Assembly (NCBI RefSeq): GCF_002105155.1
Contig: NW_019029014.1
Location: 248,001-312,000 of the forward strand
Direction of reading: 5' to 3'
From: Lobosporangium transversale
Taxonomy: Eukaryota > Mortierellomycota > Mortierellomycetes > Mortierellales > Mortierellaceae
Length of the DNA: 64,000 nucleotides
Both the position numbers and the translations under genes were made by a program. Below the pieces are notes generated by a model. It did no database searches and had not been told where the DNA came from. It worked only from the letters and a program-made list of their open reading frames with translations. Below are positions 10,777 through 22,477 of this stretch, piece by piece (the first letter of the stretch is position 1; each line of letters begins with the position of its first letter).

Positions 10777-13700
10777 TTACCATGCTAGCCTAGCAATGAT
10801 ACTTCTAGGGTAAGAGCGAACGGTAAGTTTACGGATCTCGTCCAACACCAAGATCCCAACTGCGCAAGGGATAGGGAGTAACCAATACTTGATAGGGACC
10901 GAATTGGTTAACATGACTTCGTTAATCGATGGGGTTTCGGTCACGAGGATTGCGGTTGCCAAGGCCAAGAACATACCCAGGAACAAGTATGGATTGCGAC
11001 GTTCCTTCGTGAATGGATTACCTTGTAAAATCGAGAGGCGACGGTTGCGGATCGATAAAACATTTCCCCATTGCATGATGACTAAGGCCACAAAGGTCAC
11101 ACATTGGCCTGTATTGACATAGAAACCATTAAAGTCCTCAGGTGTGATACCGGGCTTAAGCTTCGAATAATCAATATTGCCGTACGTCAGGGCTAGGTCT
11201 TGGAAGGATAGGCCCGTATACTCCTTCAGGTAAGTAAAGTAGAGCATGTTACTGAAGAAGGTCATACAGCTTCCTATAAAAATATAGGATTGGAGGTAAA
11301 TACGTCCGGTGATCAAATGGTCCTTCTTAGCATTACGAGGCGGCTGTGCTAAAAGGTCAAACTCTTCTTGCTCCATGACCAGGGCCGTACAAGGGAAAGA
11401 ATCCGTAAAGCAGCAGATGATAATCATCAAGAACGAGGACAGAGGTAAGGGTGTACCGAGGAATGTATTAATCAAGACAGGCCAAATCTCAGACCAGGAG
11501 CCAGCAGGAAGCAAATAGCCAATAACTTTTTGTAGATTCTGGAAGACAAGGCGGCCGAGACGCATAGCCTCAGGAATGGCGTCGAATCCTCCCAGCAAAA
11601 TCAAATCAGCAGCCTCAATCGCAACATCAGACCCGGAGACAACAGCAACGCCAACATCAGCAGCTTTGAGAGCCGGAGCATCATTCACGCCATCGCCCGT
11701 GACAGCCACAACACCATCACGAAGTTGGAATTCAGAAACAATTCTAAGCTTCTGTTCAGGCGATGTACGAGCGAAGACAATCTCCTCGTAAGCACAGACG
11801 AGGTCCCACTCGCCAGGACTCATCCTGAGAAGGTCTGAGCCAGTCAGTACCAAAGAGCTCCCTTCACGGTACTGAGGGCGACCCGTCTCATATCTACCAT
11901 CTTCCTCAAGTGGTTCAGGGGCATTGGCCCCAATATTCTTGCGGCTAGGGTCCATAATGTGCTCATAAGTATCCGGATCAGCATCGCCAGTGAACAACCC
12001 AATTTGTTTTGCAATCGCAGCAGCTGTCAATCCAAAGTCTCCTGTGACCATGAAGAAGCGGGAGCCGGCTCTGCGGCAGGCGGCGATTGTATCCTTGATC
12101 TCAGGGCGGGGGGGATCCATAATACCAACGAGGCCAATGATGCACAGGTCCTGAAGACCTTGACGAGTCAACTCATCCTGGGTTGCATCGTGGTTGGAGG
12201 AACTACCGGTATGATAAGCTAAATAGGGGTTGTAGCGGCCCTTGCAGAGCATCAATACACGCTGACCGCGGCGAGACCAGGCCATCTGGATTCGGGAAAG
12301 TTCAGTCATCCATTCAGCAGAGAGAGGCTGATGTGTATTCGACACAGATAGGAACGATGTGCAATACGGCAGAAGAACATCAGGCGCACCCTTGACAAAC
12401 ACTAGTTGAGAGCCTTTCTCGTTAGTTGTAGTCTTGTCAGCGCTGCTCATGTCAGGACCAAATAGAGTCTTGATCACCTGAGGTCGCTGAGCTGAGCCTT
12501 GGTAGACAGCCATCATCCATTTATTACGAGAATTGAAAGGAATCTCATGTGTGCGCTCAAAGGAGCCTACCAGGGCCGAATCATCCGAAAGCTGGGCAGA
12601 AAGTCGCAAGAGAGCACTGTCAGTGGCATCTCCCAGGATTGAGCGTTCATGGATCGGCAAATGCATGGTCTCCGGCTCGAACTTGGCATTATTACAGAGA
12701 GATGTTGCTAGCTGGAATTGTTGAAGGGCCAGGACCTGTGCATTGTCCTCCGGTTGTGGGAGTGAGTTGGGCCGAACTTCCTTCTTGATCTTGAGCTGCA
12801 CCTCTTCAGGGGTCGATTCATTATCCAAAAAGGCCATATTTGTGACAAACATCTTGTTCTCAGTCAGGGTCCCAGTCTTATCAGAGCAGATGATGTTCAC
12901 ATACCCAAGGGTCTCGACAGTGGTAAGCGCTTTAGGCAGGATGTTATTAGAGCGCATTCTACGGGCAATCATCAATAGAGTCAAAGAGACACAGACAGGC
13001 ATACCTATGCAATGTCAGAAAAAATTAATAAAAGTTAAAAACTAAGAGAGGAATAGAGATAACAGGAAATAATGGATTGTGCTGTGCATATGCATGGCAT
13101 TGCTCATTTGATAATATAACTCCATTTTTCACAAAAAAAGGAAAACCCCCCCCTCAGTTCCCAACGCCACACTAGTAAAGTAAAACATTCATTAGCATAC
13201 CCTCTGGAATAAAAGCAACCACACAGCCCATTAGGGTGACCAACAAGACAGCAACGGGCATAAAATTAGGGTATGTTGGGCGGATAAAGGCTGCCCAGAC
13301 AGAAAGGATTAAGGTTGCAAGGAATATCGTGAGGCAAACAATGATACGGACAAAGCGAGAAATTTCTAGTTGGATGATTGTCTTCTTCTCCTTACGGCCT
13401 GCAGTTAGTTTGTTGATGCGTCCCATCAGGGTGTCATTGCCCTTCAAGATCACCACACCGACGCAGGAGCCCTGAATCACATGAGTTCCCATGAAGGCAA
13501 TGTTCTTTGATTCTAAAAAGTTGTCATCTGTAGCTGTGATGCTCGCCTCAATTGGCTCAGATTCCCCTGTCAGTACAGCGCGGTCAAAGCGAGTATCATT
13601 GGAGGCCTGGATAAGGCGTAGGTCCGCAGGGACCTTGTTGCCAAGTGAAAGTTGGACGCGATCTCCAACCACCAAGTCCGCTGCAGGGATCTTAACCAAT

Positions 13701-14473
13701 TTGCCATCACGGAAGACAATGCAGTCCGAGGGGATCATGTCCAGGATAGAGGACATGACACGGGCCGTAGAAAAGTCTTGAAAAGCGGAGAAGCTGGCCT
13801 GAAGGAAGATGACAAAAATCTAGTTGTTTGTTTTTTTTTTTTTTTTTACACAAAGGTGCGGAAGACAAAAAGGAAATTAGGGTAGGGTTGTTGGCTCATT
13901 GCCGTTTCCAAAAGAAGGTTGAGCTATATACCGTTGGGGAAGAAGAAGAGGGGGAAAGCTTACAACTAGGATTGCAAGGGCCAAGTTGGTAACATTGGGT
14001 GGATTCGAAAGAGGTGGTTGCCAACAAACAAAGAAGGTGATCACACCAATCCAGAGAACCGAACAGAAGCCTCCAAAGATATAACCAAGGACCTTTTTGA
14101 TGTAGTTGGGCTTGCGTGTATCGAGTGTATTAGGACCGTTCACTCGGAGACGACGTTCAGCTTCGGATTGCTCCAAGCCCAGGGCTTCATTCAAATTGAA
14201 GCGCAGAGCAATCTCTGCAGTCGATAACTTGTGGAAATCAACTGCAGCAAAGAAATCGGTCTCTACACCGAGGTTCTCATCGCCTTTACCCTTGGATTTA
14301 TTCTTCTTGGACTCGAAGGCCGTGAACTCGCCAGTCTTGTTGGAGCGTTGGGTTTCTGTTACATGGATGGACAAGGTGCGGAATTCAATAGGGACAGCAT
14401 TCCCCTGTGTACGCTCCAGGGTTCGGGTGCGCACTAGAGCAAGCGATTTTCTATTTTCTTTCTCAGCTGTCAT
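10777..14473 (-). CDS. Type II P-type cation ATPase, Na,K/H,K-ATPase alpha-like
   Basis: Membrane pump that couples ATP hydrolysis to cation transport. Three exons (14473-13964, 13798-13201, 13004-10777) give 1111 residues, as expected for this family. In order: a cation-ATPase N-terminal domain ([14 protein letters not shown]), M1-M2, an actuator domain with TGES, M4 with IPEGMP (the codon for Gly is split by intron 2), the phosphorylation site DKTGTLT at about residue 411, a nucleotide-binding domain (KGAPDVLLP), [11 protein letters not shown], and a hydrophobic C-terminal half with M5-M10. By known family alignment the subclass is IIC. However, the M5-M6 ion-binding residues differ from animal Na,K pumps: only the equivalents of E779 and D808 are kept, while N776 and D804 are replaced. 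Ion specificity is therefore uncertain. No beta-subunit gene is seen nearby. The start is the first Met of the N-terminal open frame. Confidence 0.88.
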
Positions 14474-17005
14474 TTTCTTTTTTGTCTTTTCTATATATGA
14501 AAAATAAAGTGTGCGTGTGTGGAAGGAAGATAAGGCAAAAATAGGAAGAAGTGAAAGGAGAGTAATGATAATATGGTGTTGGAATTCCTCAATACTCTTG
14601 TCTGAATCTAAAGAGGCTCTTGGCCCACCTGATATCTGAAAGAGTAGAGAATAAGAAAGAAAGATGAGGGGGGGAAAAAAAAGAAAAAGAAAAAGAAAAG
14701 GACAGCCTTTTATTTAATCCTAGAGAGAGAAAAAGGAAAGGAGGTCCAAAAGATAGCTTGTCGAGGCTGAGCATGAGCAGCCCAAATCAACTCTTGTGTT
14801 TCGTTGTAACATAAAAAAAAAAAAAGTCAAGCTAGGCAACAGTAATATCAAAAATAAAAGTACTGTACATATATATCGTGATTGCTCCATGGACCAAATA
14901 AAAAAAAAAAATAAAAAAAAAACGCCATGAATGAGCTGAGTTTCTGCGCTTTTTGTCTAGGAAATGATGAAGCAAAGCACAGCTTTCAATTGAGAGATTT
15001 GTCTATAGTATAGTTTATATAGTTTGGTATGCTTGGCGATACAAATAAGTGCGGGATTTTTTTTTTTTTTTTTTATCTGTGAATACATGTGTACAGTGTA
15101 TGATGCAAGTTTGTACGACATTGCCCCGCATGGAAGGATGAGAAATAGAAGCTCCCTCGTGGCGTCCCTGTGGCCTCCTTCTCACTGAAGGAAGCCGAAT
15201 GTTGCGGACATCAATGCTACGCCCTGTTACACATAAACACCACTAATGCACAGATCGAAAAAAAAAAAAAAGAAAAAGAGGGATTTCTTATTGGAGCATT
15301 GAAAGAAAAGTGCGCGATTTATTTCTCTTTTCGGTATACATAATGATAGCCATTCACAGCACTAGTATCAAAAGAATACAGTACTTTTGGAGCTCTTGCT
15401 TTGTTTTTTATTGCTTTTTAGATCAGGCTTACAACAAACGAGTGTATCCGCATAGGCGCCTAACCAATTGATAGCTTTACTTGTAGTAAATGGAGGGAAT
15501 AATGCATCAAAATCTGATCTATTTTGTTTTTTTTTTTTTTTTTTTTTTTTTTTTTCAGCGCCGAGGCGCGATATCTGTTGCTTCGAGGGGGGAAAGGCCT
15601 CAAGTGCGCCGATTGCCAAGATTAAAAAGAGAAAACTTATTCACTAAATATTTAAAAACTATGGTGACATTAACTTTTATCCTATGCAAGCTCAACGAAG
15701 ATCTAACCTCGTGAAGATTGGGAAGAGGTAGATGACAAAATCCTGCTCAAAGTAGCGTAACGTTGGTTCCTAAGACTGCTCAAAAATGACCAGCAACAGT
15801 TCTGGTTATTGAACGAGTGTTCAAAACAATAAGTATGATTAGGTTGCCGATCCACTCAGGAGCGAGGATACGCATGGTCCTCTTTGCCTACTGACAATAA
15901 CCATAGCATAGCAAACCCTTTTTGCTATATGTTTAATCGATATTGGATGCTTTGTTCACGTAGTTGCTACATAGTTTTAGTTATTTAAATACTTTTTCCC
16001 ACTCCTCCATAATAACTCTCACTATTTTGTCTTCAATCCCTGAACCCCCAAAGGCGCCAGCGAGTGAGGTGGGCTTGCTGATCTAGTACAGCCCTTCATC
16101 TGAGGCGTTGGTACAATCATAAGATAATGTTTATAGTATTTTTTTTTTTTTTTTTTTTTATTATTTTCCTATTATAAAAAAATAAAATAAAATGATATTA
16201 CAAACTTGACCTCATAAAAAAAGCTTAGACCAGTCCTCAAAGTGCACAGCCATAGCTTTAAGCACCAGTTAAAAACAGGGGTCAGTCAAGTCAGCTGTAG
16301 CAAAATCGTTGATCATTACTTTTTATTGCCATTGTTGTCACACTGTACTACAACTTATCTTGTTCTCCTCTGCTCCATTACACCCAGTCTCTTTAATATA
16401 TTATTGCAAGCGCAAATGGATATTAAGCCTCTAATCTACCAAAGATTGGTAAGCCAAGTCGGAACCCACCGGCTATATTGGGGCAACTTCAAGATATCCC
16501 TTCATGGAGATATTATAGGCGGAGCTTAACATTTGCAACGTTATTCAAGGCTTTCTTCATCATCAAGAATGGTCATCCTATCTTGTGTCAAACAAAAAGG
16601 AGAATAACCCCACAACGAACAGCGGAAGCAAGAGCGCGACCAAGCAATCAGCGCCGACCTAGCAGAGAATCCATGTTGAGTACGTGTAATTCATACAAGT
16701 TTTATCATATTTTAGATTTTATCTGGGCATCAGTACACATTTGCGTGGCGTAGCATTTTAAGTTTATCATTAGCATGTGCGCAGCATTTACGGACACGAT
16801 GTATTTTTTTTATTTATTTATTTATGCGTTTTAAACACACATACTCTCCAATTTTCTACAGAACAGCTCATATAGGCAGTGTTATACGCACACATCATTA
16901 ATGACATTCTCCAATCAGAAACATTGGGTCATTATGCAACACACTTTTTTAGCCCCCATGGATATACTATTATCGTAGTCCAGAGTCCAGTCAAGACTGC
17001 TAGAT
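14474..17005. other. Gene-poor region with homopolymer tracts
   Basis: About 2.5 kb without a supportable gene. It contains the ATPase promoter side, a purine-rich stretch (about 14650-14700), and T tracts at about 15059-15076, 15529-15555 and 16139-16160. A short Met-initiated frame at 16416 has a plausible donor (GTAAGC) after about 11 codons, but no convincing second exon or homology, so it is not annotated. Confidence 0.6.
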
Positions 17006-17206
17006 CTAAAGGAACAAGCCAGTTTTATCGCACCTGTAGACGCCCTCGAGTCTAAACCGGCCGAGAACATTTTCAGCCAACTGACGGTGCTTCTTCTTCT
17101 TTAAGGTTGTGCCTGTAAAGATCATACTAACCCTTGAAACCCCATAACCAGCCGCTCCAGAATTAGAGTTTCTTGAAGGTAAGCTTGCCTATATAAACCT
17201 CAAAGA
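17006..17206 (-). pseudogene. Pogo/Tigger-type transposase fragment
   Basis: A 66-codon open stretch ends in GVYRCDKTGLFL followed by a stop. Pogo-like (CENP-B related) transposases carry a conserved DETGLF motif containing the first catalytic Asp, preceded by an I/VY-N/C segment; here DKTGLF is the same motif with one change. The frame stops directly after it, and no later DDE motifs were found between here and the ATPase, so the copy is broken. The HTH ORF 230 bp upstream on the same strand could be its detached DNA-binding end. Confidence 0.4.
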
Positions 17207-17437
17207 GTTGTATACCCAAGTTATCGATGGGTAAAAGGATTTCGTGTCTGATATGCTCAATGGCTCCAAAAAGGGCCTCTTCAACCGGATAAAATGCCCT
17301 GGTGTTGCTTAGGTTTTTATTGGAACCCCTTTACAGCCGTCACGCAACGATTTCTTTTTTTATTTTTATTTTTATTTTTTTTTATCTTATGAATTAATAA
17401 AAATGGGGATATCTCAGGAATGAACGTTCATCAACCC

Positions 17438-17746
17438 TTAGGGTGTCATAGTAGAGAGGCGATATCGCTTGGAGGTTTGACCAGTAGAAACATTTAGAAG
17501 CTCTTCTCTTTTGGCCAGTATGTACTTGAGCACCCGCGGTGTGATGTTATGATTATCACAGAATATTTTCTTTGGAGGAACAAATTTAGAGCCGCCCTCG
17601 AGCTCTTTATTATAGTTCGTAACATGCCTGTCCCACGTTTCTAGGATCTCCAATTTTTGCTCGATGGTCAATTGTTTGTCATCATTGACATCAGTAGGGT
17701 CTGGTCGAGGCAGGATGGGTCGATATTTGCGAGGAGACACGGACAT
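17438..17746 (-). CDS. Small helix-turn-helix protein, possibly transposase-derived
   Basis: A 102-residue protein. Its middle (LTIEQKLEILETWDRHVTNY, then ITPRVLKYILAKREELLN) resembles the N-terminal psq/CENP-B-type HTH found in pogo-like transposases: a QKL-ILE helix followed by a recognition helix ending in a K-R-EEL pattern. A Pro/basic N-terminus precedes it. It sits just upstream, on the same strand, of the pogo-like fragment at 17006-17206, so it may be the N-terminal remnant of that element. It could instead be a small domesticated DNA-binding gene. No splice sites joining the two were identified. Confidence 0.4.
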   Translation of the reverse strand: MSVSPRKYRPILPRPDPTDVNDDKQLTIEQKLEILETWDRHVTNYNKELEGGSKFVPPKKIFCDNHNITPRVLKYILAKREELLNVSTGQTSKRYRLSTMTP

Positions 17747-18126
17747 GATGATTACTGAATGGAAATTATGAAGAGAGAAATGAAAGGTAACGGCCGAAAA
17801 GGCTTAATAGGAAAGTCTGAGCAGGTGAAAAGCTATGGCAATAATGGTGAAGAGGATGAGATATCTTGCTGTTGATGGTTGATGTCAAATATTTATTCTT
17901 TTCATTATCTGCTCGGATCTGAGACCCTGAGACACCAGCAAATAGTGTGTAAACTATGCATAAAAAATTAAGAGCTGATTGGCTGGAGTGATCGAGGATA
18001 TTGTTATATTTATTGTTATATTTATATAGATACATTTAACACCATGAACTACATACACGTAAACAGAAATAAACAGCTCAATCCATAAAATACGTCCTTC
18101 CTCTCACCCGTACTTGTTGTCTCTTA
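17747..18126. other. Intergenic, nothing recognised
   Basis: AT-rich spacer between the small HTH ORF and the 3' end of the F-box gene. No gene, RNA or repeat beyond short TATTTATTG-like units near 18000 was seen. Confidence 0.6.
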
Positions 18127-19689
18127 CTACCATAAGAATCCTATTTCTAGGTATGGTCGATACTGCTGCAACCAAATCATCGCATCCCTACTATACGCAC
18201 TATTAAAATTGATTGATTGGACTCGAGGCATCGTTGTTAATATTGTCCTGAGCTGCAGCATCGTGATCGGTCCGTCCTCAAGCGAAGGCATCACAATGAC
18301 CCCCAGACGCCATTGTGTCGCTTCTGTAGTCAACATCGGGGTGGTTTCTGGAGGTGCGGAAGCTGCAGTTGAAGTCTCGTGTAGCTGTGATTGCACCATG
18401 GACACATCTTCTTTGCTCACCAGCGACTCTATCTTGAAACCTTTACCACTTATGCTAAGCAATTCAAGTCGTTTCAACTCTCGGATCCTGGTTCGGAACG
18501 CAATATTCTCCTCAGGTTCCTTCAGGAAGACATTAAACACCTTGAGTTCCTCCAATGATTCATAACATACCCAAGGGTTGGTCTCGCTAAACAAATCTCC
18601 TGTATAAGAATTAGTCATACAGTGGAGAATCTGCAAGGATGGGCAAGACTTTAGGATCTTGAGCAGACCATCAGTGCTGATTTTGGTGCCCCGATATACT
18701 TTGAGCGACTTGAGATTCCGGCAGGTGGTCGCAATCGTATAGGCGGTCTGGTCACTGACAATTGTGTTGCTGAATAACAGGGCCTGCATACCCGGATACG
18801 CTGACAAGAACAATGACCAATCCGGTTCTGGGCCTTCCATCCTTCGACCTCCCATCCTTCGATCTTCCGTCTTCCAAATGTCTCTGAATTGAAAAGTTTC
18901 TAATTCAGAGCAGAGTCTCTGGATAAGTGGTAATATCTCCGGGTCATACAACATTTGAATACAGAGCCGGCGAAGATGGGGCGTTCTTTGTAGCACACGA
19001 GAGAGGGCCTGGTAATCATGAGGGATAAACTCTAACTCCTCTAGATTTGAAATCTCCGCTTCTTCAGTCTCAAACCCTTGGGGAGAACCCAGGGACAATT
19101 CTATCAACGGAACATCTTGCAAACGTAGTGTTTTGAGACTAGGAAACAGGTGCAAAAACTCTATCATATCCTTCATTCGGACATGCTGTCCAGGAGAAGA
19201 AGATTGGCCGCTCCCGATCCTGAAATGCTGAAGGTTTTGCAGATACCCTGTCGACTTCACATATGATATCCATGGTACCACAAGTCCCAAAGGGAAAGTC
19301 TTGCAAAACTTGATCTCTAGAGTCTTGGTGTGATTGCCCACGAAGCCATTTTCTGGTTCTGGTCTGAAGAAATGACTGACTCCATCCGGGGTTGGTTCTG
19401 TAAAGAAATCTAGCCTCAGGTCTCGGAGATGAGTGCAGTATTTGCTGATGCTCAGATATTGAGAGGAAGACCAACTGTCAATGGATAGATCCAACTTCTG
19501 GACAAGATGTCCATGTTTAGAGAAGTCTTCAGGCAGTTGACGCCCAATGGTGCGCCAAAGGACCGGAAAAAAGGAGCGATGCCATCGTTTCGAAACACGG
19601 ATACAGGATACAATGCTAGGTCGTTCGAGATATTGAGCAAGAGGCTCAAATAACTCTGGAAGGCTAATAAGCTCGTCAAGATTAGGCAT
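18127..19689 (-). CDS. F-box/leucine-rich-repeat protein
   Basis: Predicted substrate receptor of an SCF ubiquitin ligase. A single exon of 520 residues. The first 50 residues form an F-box (LPELFEPLAQYLERPSIVSCIRVSKRWHRSFFPVLWRTIG). The rest shows repeated leucine-rich segments with F-box-family spacing (LRDLRLDFF, LKTLRLQDVPLIEL, LEELEFIPHDY, LRRLCIQMLYD, LKSLKVYRGTKIS, LQILHC, LEELKVFNVFL). This layout is typical of the large F-box families of Mortierella-like fungi. The substrate cannot be predicted. The Met start lies directly before the F-box, as usual in this family. Confidence 0.85.
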   Translation of the reverse strand: MPNLDELISLPELFEPLAQYLERPSIVSCIRVSKRWHRSFFPVLWRTIGRQLPEDFSKHGHLVQKLDLSIDSWSSSQYLSISKYCTHLRDLRLDFFTEPTPDGVSHFFRPEPENGFVGNHTKTLEIKFCKTFPLGLVVPWISYVKSTGYLQNLQHFRIGSGQSSSPGQHVRMKDMIEFLHLFPSLKTLRLQDVPLIELSLGSPQGFETEEAEISNLEELEFIPHDYQALSRVLQRTPHLRRLCIQMLYDPEILPLIQRLCSELETFQFRDIWKTEDRRMGGRRMEGPEPDWSLFLSAYPGMQALLFSNTIVSDQTAYTIATTCRNLKSLKVYRGTKISTDGLLKILKSCPSLQILHCMTNSYTGDLFSETNPWVCYESLEELKVFNVFLKEPEENIAFRTRIRELKRLELLSISGKGFKIESLVSKEDVSMVQSQLHETSTAASAPPETTPMLTTEATQWRLGVIVMPSLEDGPITMLQLRTILTTMPRVQSINFNSAYSRDAMIWLQQYRPYLEIGFLW

Positions 19690-20278
19690 TTCGAATGCAA
19701 AAAGAGATTGAGGGCATCTATAAAAGTTAGATGAGGGATTAAGTAGAGTAAGGGTTGCGTGTCCAAGAAAAGGATGATTAGAAGAAAAGGATGGGATGAA
19801 ATGAAGTGACGCGGTAGCCAGGTGATGTTAGACCTATTTCTGCCCATTTACTTCGCACAGTACAAATCCTCAAATCCTCAATGTGTTAAACCACAGACAT
19901 TCATCGTTATTGCGTCCTGCCTCTTATAAATATCTCATGGCATCTATGGAGCATTCTTATATTCACATTGAGACAAAGAAAGTAACTAGACTCATTACTA
20001 TTCTCCCCCGCTGTGCTATTCTTTTTTTATGGTCAACGGAGAGGGATGACTACAAGCTAGTAAATAGTAACAAAACATGGGCTATGATGGACATTGATGA
20101 GTCACTTTTGCTCATGGTGCCCTTTCTCCAGATTTAGCCCAGCTGATTCGGGTCCCATGCGCCAAGCAGTCCAGTCACACAGACATTCAAAGAACGCCGA
20201 GCTCCTTTTCCCCGTTCTTGCTTTTTTTTTTTTTTTTTTTTCCTTCTCACTTAGTACATTTAATAAAGAAATCAAGCA
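19690..20278. promoter_or_regulatory. Divergent promoter region between F-box and Nudix genes
   Basis: About 590 bp between two divergently transcribed starts. A T tract at about 20222-20240 sits 40 bp before the Nudix ATG. No specific operator motif is recognised; the promoter role is inferred from position only. Confidence 0.45.
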
Positions 20279-21038
20279 ATGACGATCGCAAACAAAGCTG
20301 TCCAGGTCGGGATTGGTGTGTTGACCATGCACCAAGGCAAGGTCTTGGTTGGAAAAAGAATCGGAAGCCATGGAGCAAGTACGTACTTCATAAAATTTAA
20401 GGCAAAATTGGTGGCAAAAATTTTGAACGCTTCACATCTCAATCATTGTGTACTTTTTTTGGATTCCATTTAGATACATGGCAGCTTGCTGGAGGTAATC
20501 TACCCCGCTTTATCATATGCATATGAAGCAAAGATTTTAGAGGATACTCAAGCTTGTGGGCATTGGAACATACTCTAACTATCCTTAACATTACTCTTTG
20601 CTTTTATCAGGCCATCTTGAGTTTGGCGAAACATTTGAAGAATGTGCCATCCGTAAGTCTTAAGCAGTATTCATTTCCCTACTATATGCATCATTAGTGA
20701 AGTATAATTATTAAAACACTAAATTCACTTTTATAGGAGAAGCACAGGAGGAAACCGGCCTCAATCTTGACCCAGCCTCAGCCAAGGTCGTCACTGCCAA
20801 CAACAATATTATGTCTGATATTGACAGACACTACGTAACCGTCTTTATCTCCGCTAATGTTGTTGGCAATGCTGAGGCTAAGGTCATGGAACCATTGAAA
20901 TGTGAGCGATGGGAATGGATCACACAAGGACAACTACTCGACGATAATGGACCCTACAGACCACTTTTCTCACCTTTGGCCAAGTTGATTACAGAGCACG
21001 ACCTAACATCGGTGTTTGCCCAGAGTGCCAGAAAATAA
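20279..21038 (+). CDS. Nudix hydrolase (NUDT15/MutT-like)
   Basis: Hydrolyses nucleoside diphosphate-linked substrates, plausibly oxidised or non-canonical dNTPs given the NUDT15-like pattern. Four exons: 20279-20378, 20474-20494, 20611-20652 and 20737-21038, all joining in phase 1, giving 154 residues. The complete Nudix box G-x5-E-x7-R-E-x2-E-E-x-G is formed across exons 2-4 (GHLEFGE, AIREAQEETG), preceded by TWQLAGG. The second exon is only 21 nt. Downstream VFISANVV and the WEWITQGQL segment are typical of NUDT15-like members. The gene is convergent with FANCL; the stop codons are about 130 bp apart. The exact substrate is not determined by sequence. Confidence 0.87.
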
Positions 21039-21171
21039 TAATTGAAGCTGTCAACATACAATAGAGTTAAGGAAGATATATTATACAATGAACAGTATTT
21101 TATATTGTTGTAAGATTTCACGCCCTTGGAGCCGTTGTAGTAATGGTCTAAATAACAACATGGTTTAGTAT

Positions 21172-22446
21172 TTAAGAAACAATGCGTAAAAGAGAGAAGA
21201 TTAGTGAAAAACATTTACTAGCGGTAGGATATAAATGGCCAAGAAGACTGCAATTTTGCTCTGTGAATACCTCATTGCAATAAGGGCATACACCAAAGAG
21301 GGTATTGAAACTTTGTCGTGTTGTAGTCAAATTCCGTAGCCACTATGCCAGCCGAAAAACAATCTTTTTATCAGCATCTTCAGATTAAGCGTTCCCTTTC
21401 TGGATAACGTATTTCCCCCTACAGTGTATAGCAGCAAGCGAGACTTACATCATATAAGCATGCACGATGGAATGGCTGCTGACATTTAATGTTGCTACAA
21501 AGCTGATCCGGTATCTGACCCTCATACCGAAATGAGTAGCATATTCCACATTCGATATTGATTTCTTCCTTGCTGGCAGTCACTGGAGTTGGAAAGCCAT
21601 TAGGAAGCTCAAGCAGCGCCTCCAAGTTCTCACGTGGCAATTTCATCTTATCCCTGTTCAGCACCACGGGATCCAACAAAAAAAAAAAAAAAAAAAAAAA
21701 AATCATTAAGACAAGCAAATGGACACTCTATTTTTCTTACCCGTAGTTATCTCTGAACCTACCATAAGGATACGTTTTTATACAATTTGGTCCGCATAGA
21801 TTCGATACTTGATGCAGGGCCAATCAATCGTGTTTCAGGCATAGATCGTGGCGACGTGGGATCAATTACTATCTGAATGGTGCAATGGTTGCCTGGAAGC
21901 GATAAGCGATGCATAAAAGACATAAAATGGATTCAATGAGTTAAATGGGACGACATAATCTATGGTTTTTTTTCCTCATTATCAAATGGAGAGTGATTAT
22001 TTAAAGAAAAAAATAAAATAAAAATACCTAAAACGCATCGTCTCATACAATCCGCTTTTGTTGGTTTTTCTGGATCTACTACCCATGTTTTGTCGTCAAT
22101 GTCCTGCATCACGTCCCAGAAATCTGTAAAATCGCGAAGTTGCTATTGTTGAAGTAAAAAAGACGTATGGTTTAAATATTTGAAAACTCTATCGCGCGGA
22201 AGGGAAAATAAAATAAAATAAAATAAAATAAAATAAAAAGCATTACCTTTTCTGCGCATTCTACTGCAGCCAATAGTCCGTTTTCTTGATTTAGAGAGAG
22301 GGATTTAGAAGTGAGTGTTTGTGATAGTCGCTGTATATCATGCTCTGGGATTTCTAAGGGCTTCAAATTGAAGGGAACAGCTGGATATCCAGGCGGGAAA
22401 TCAACTGTCAATAGATGTTTGCGTCCCGAAGCATCGCTAATGGGTG

Positions 22447-22477
<31 letters not shown>

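Noticed and set aside
21656-21720. Open frame with LLDPVVLNRD upstream of FANCL exon 8
   Set aside because: Lies in the intron: the true acceptor at 21654-21655 restores SLWDKMK, matching the family, whereas the poly-T extension has no AG before it.
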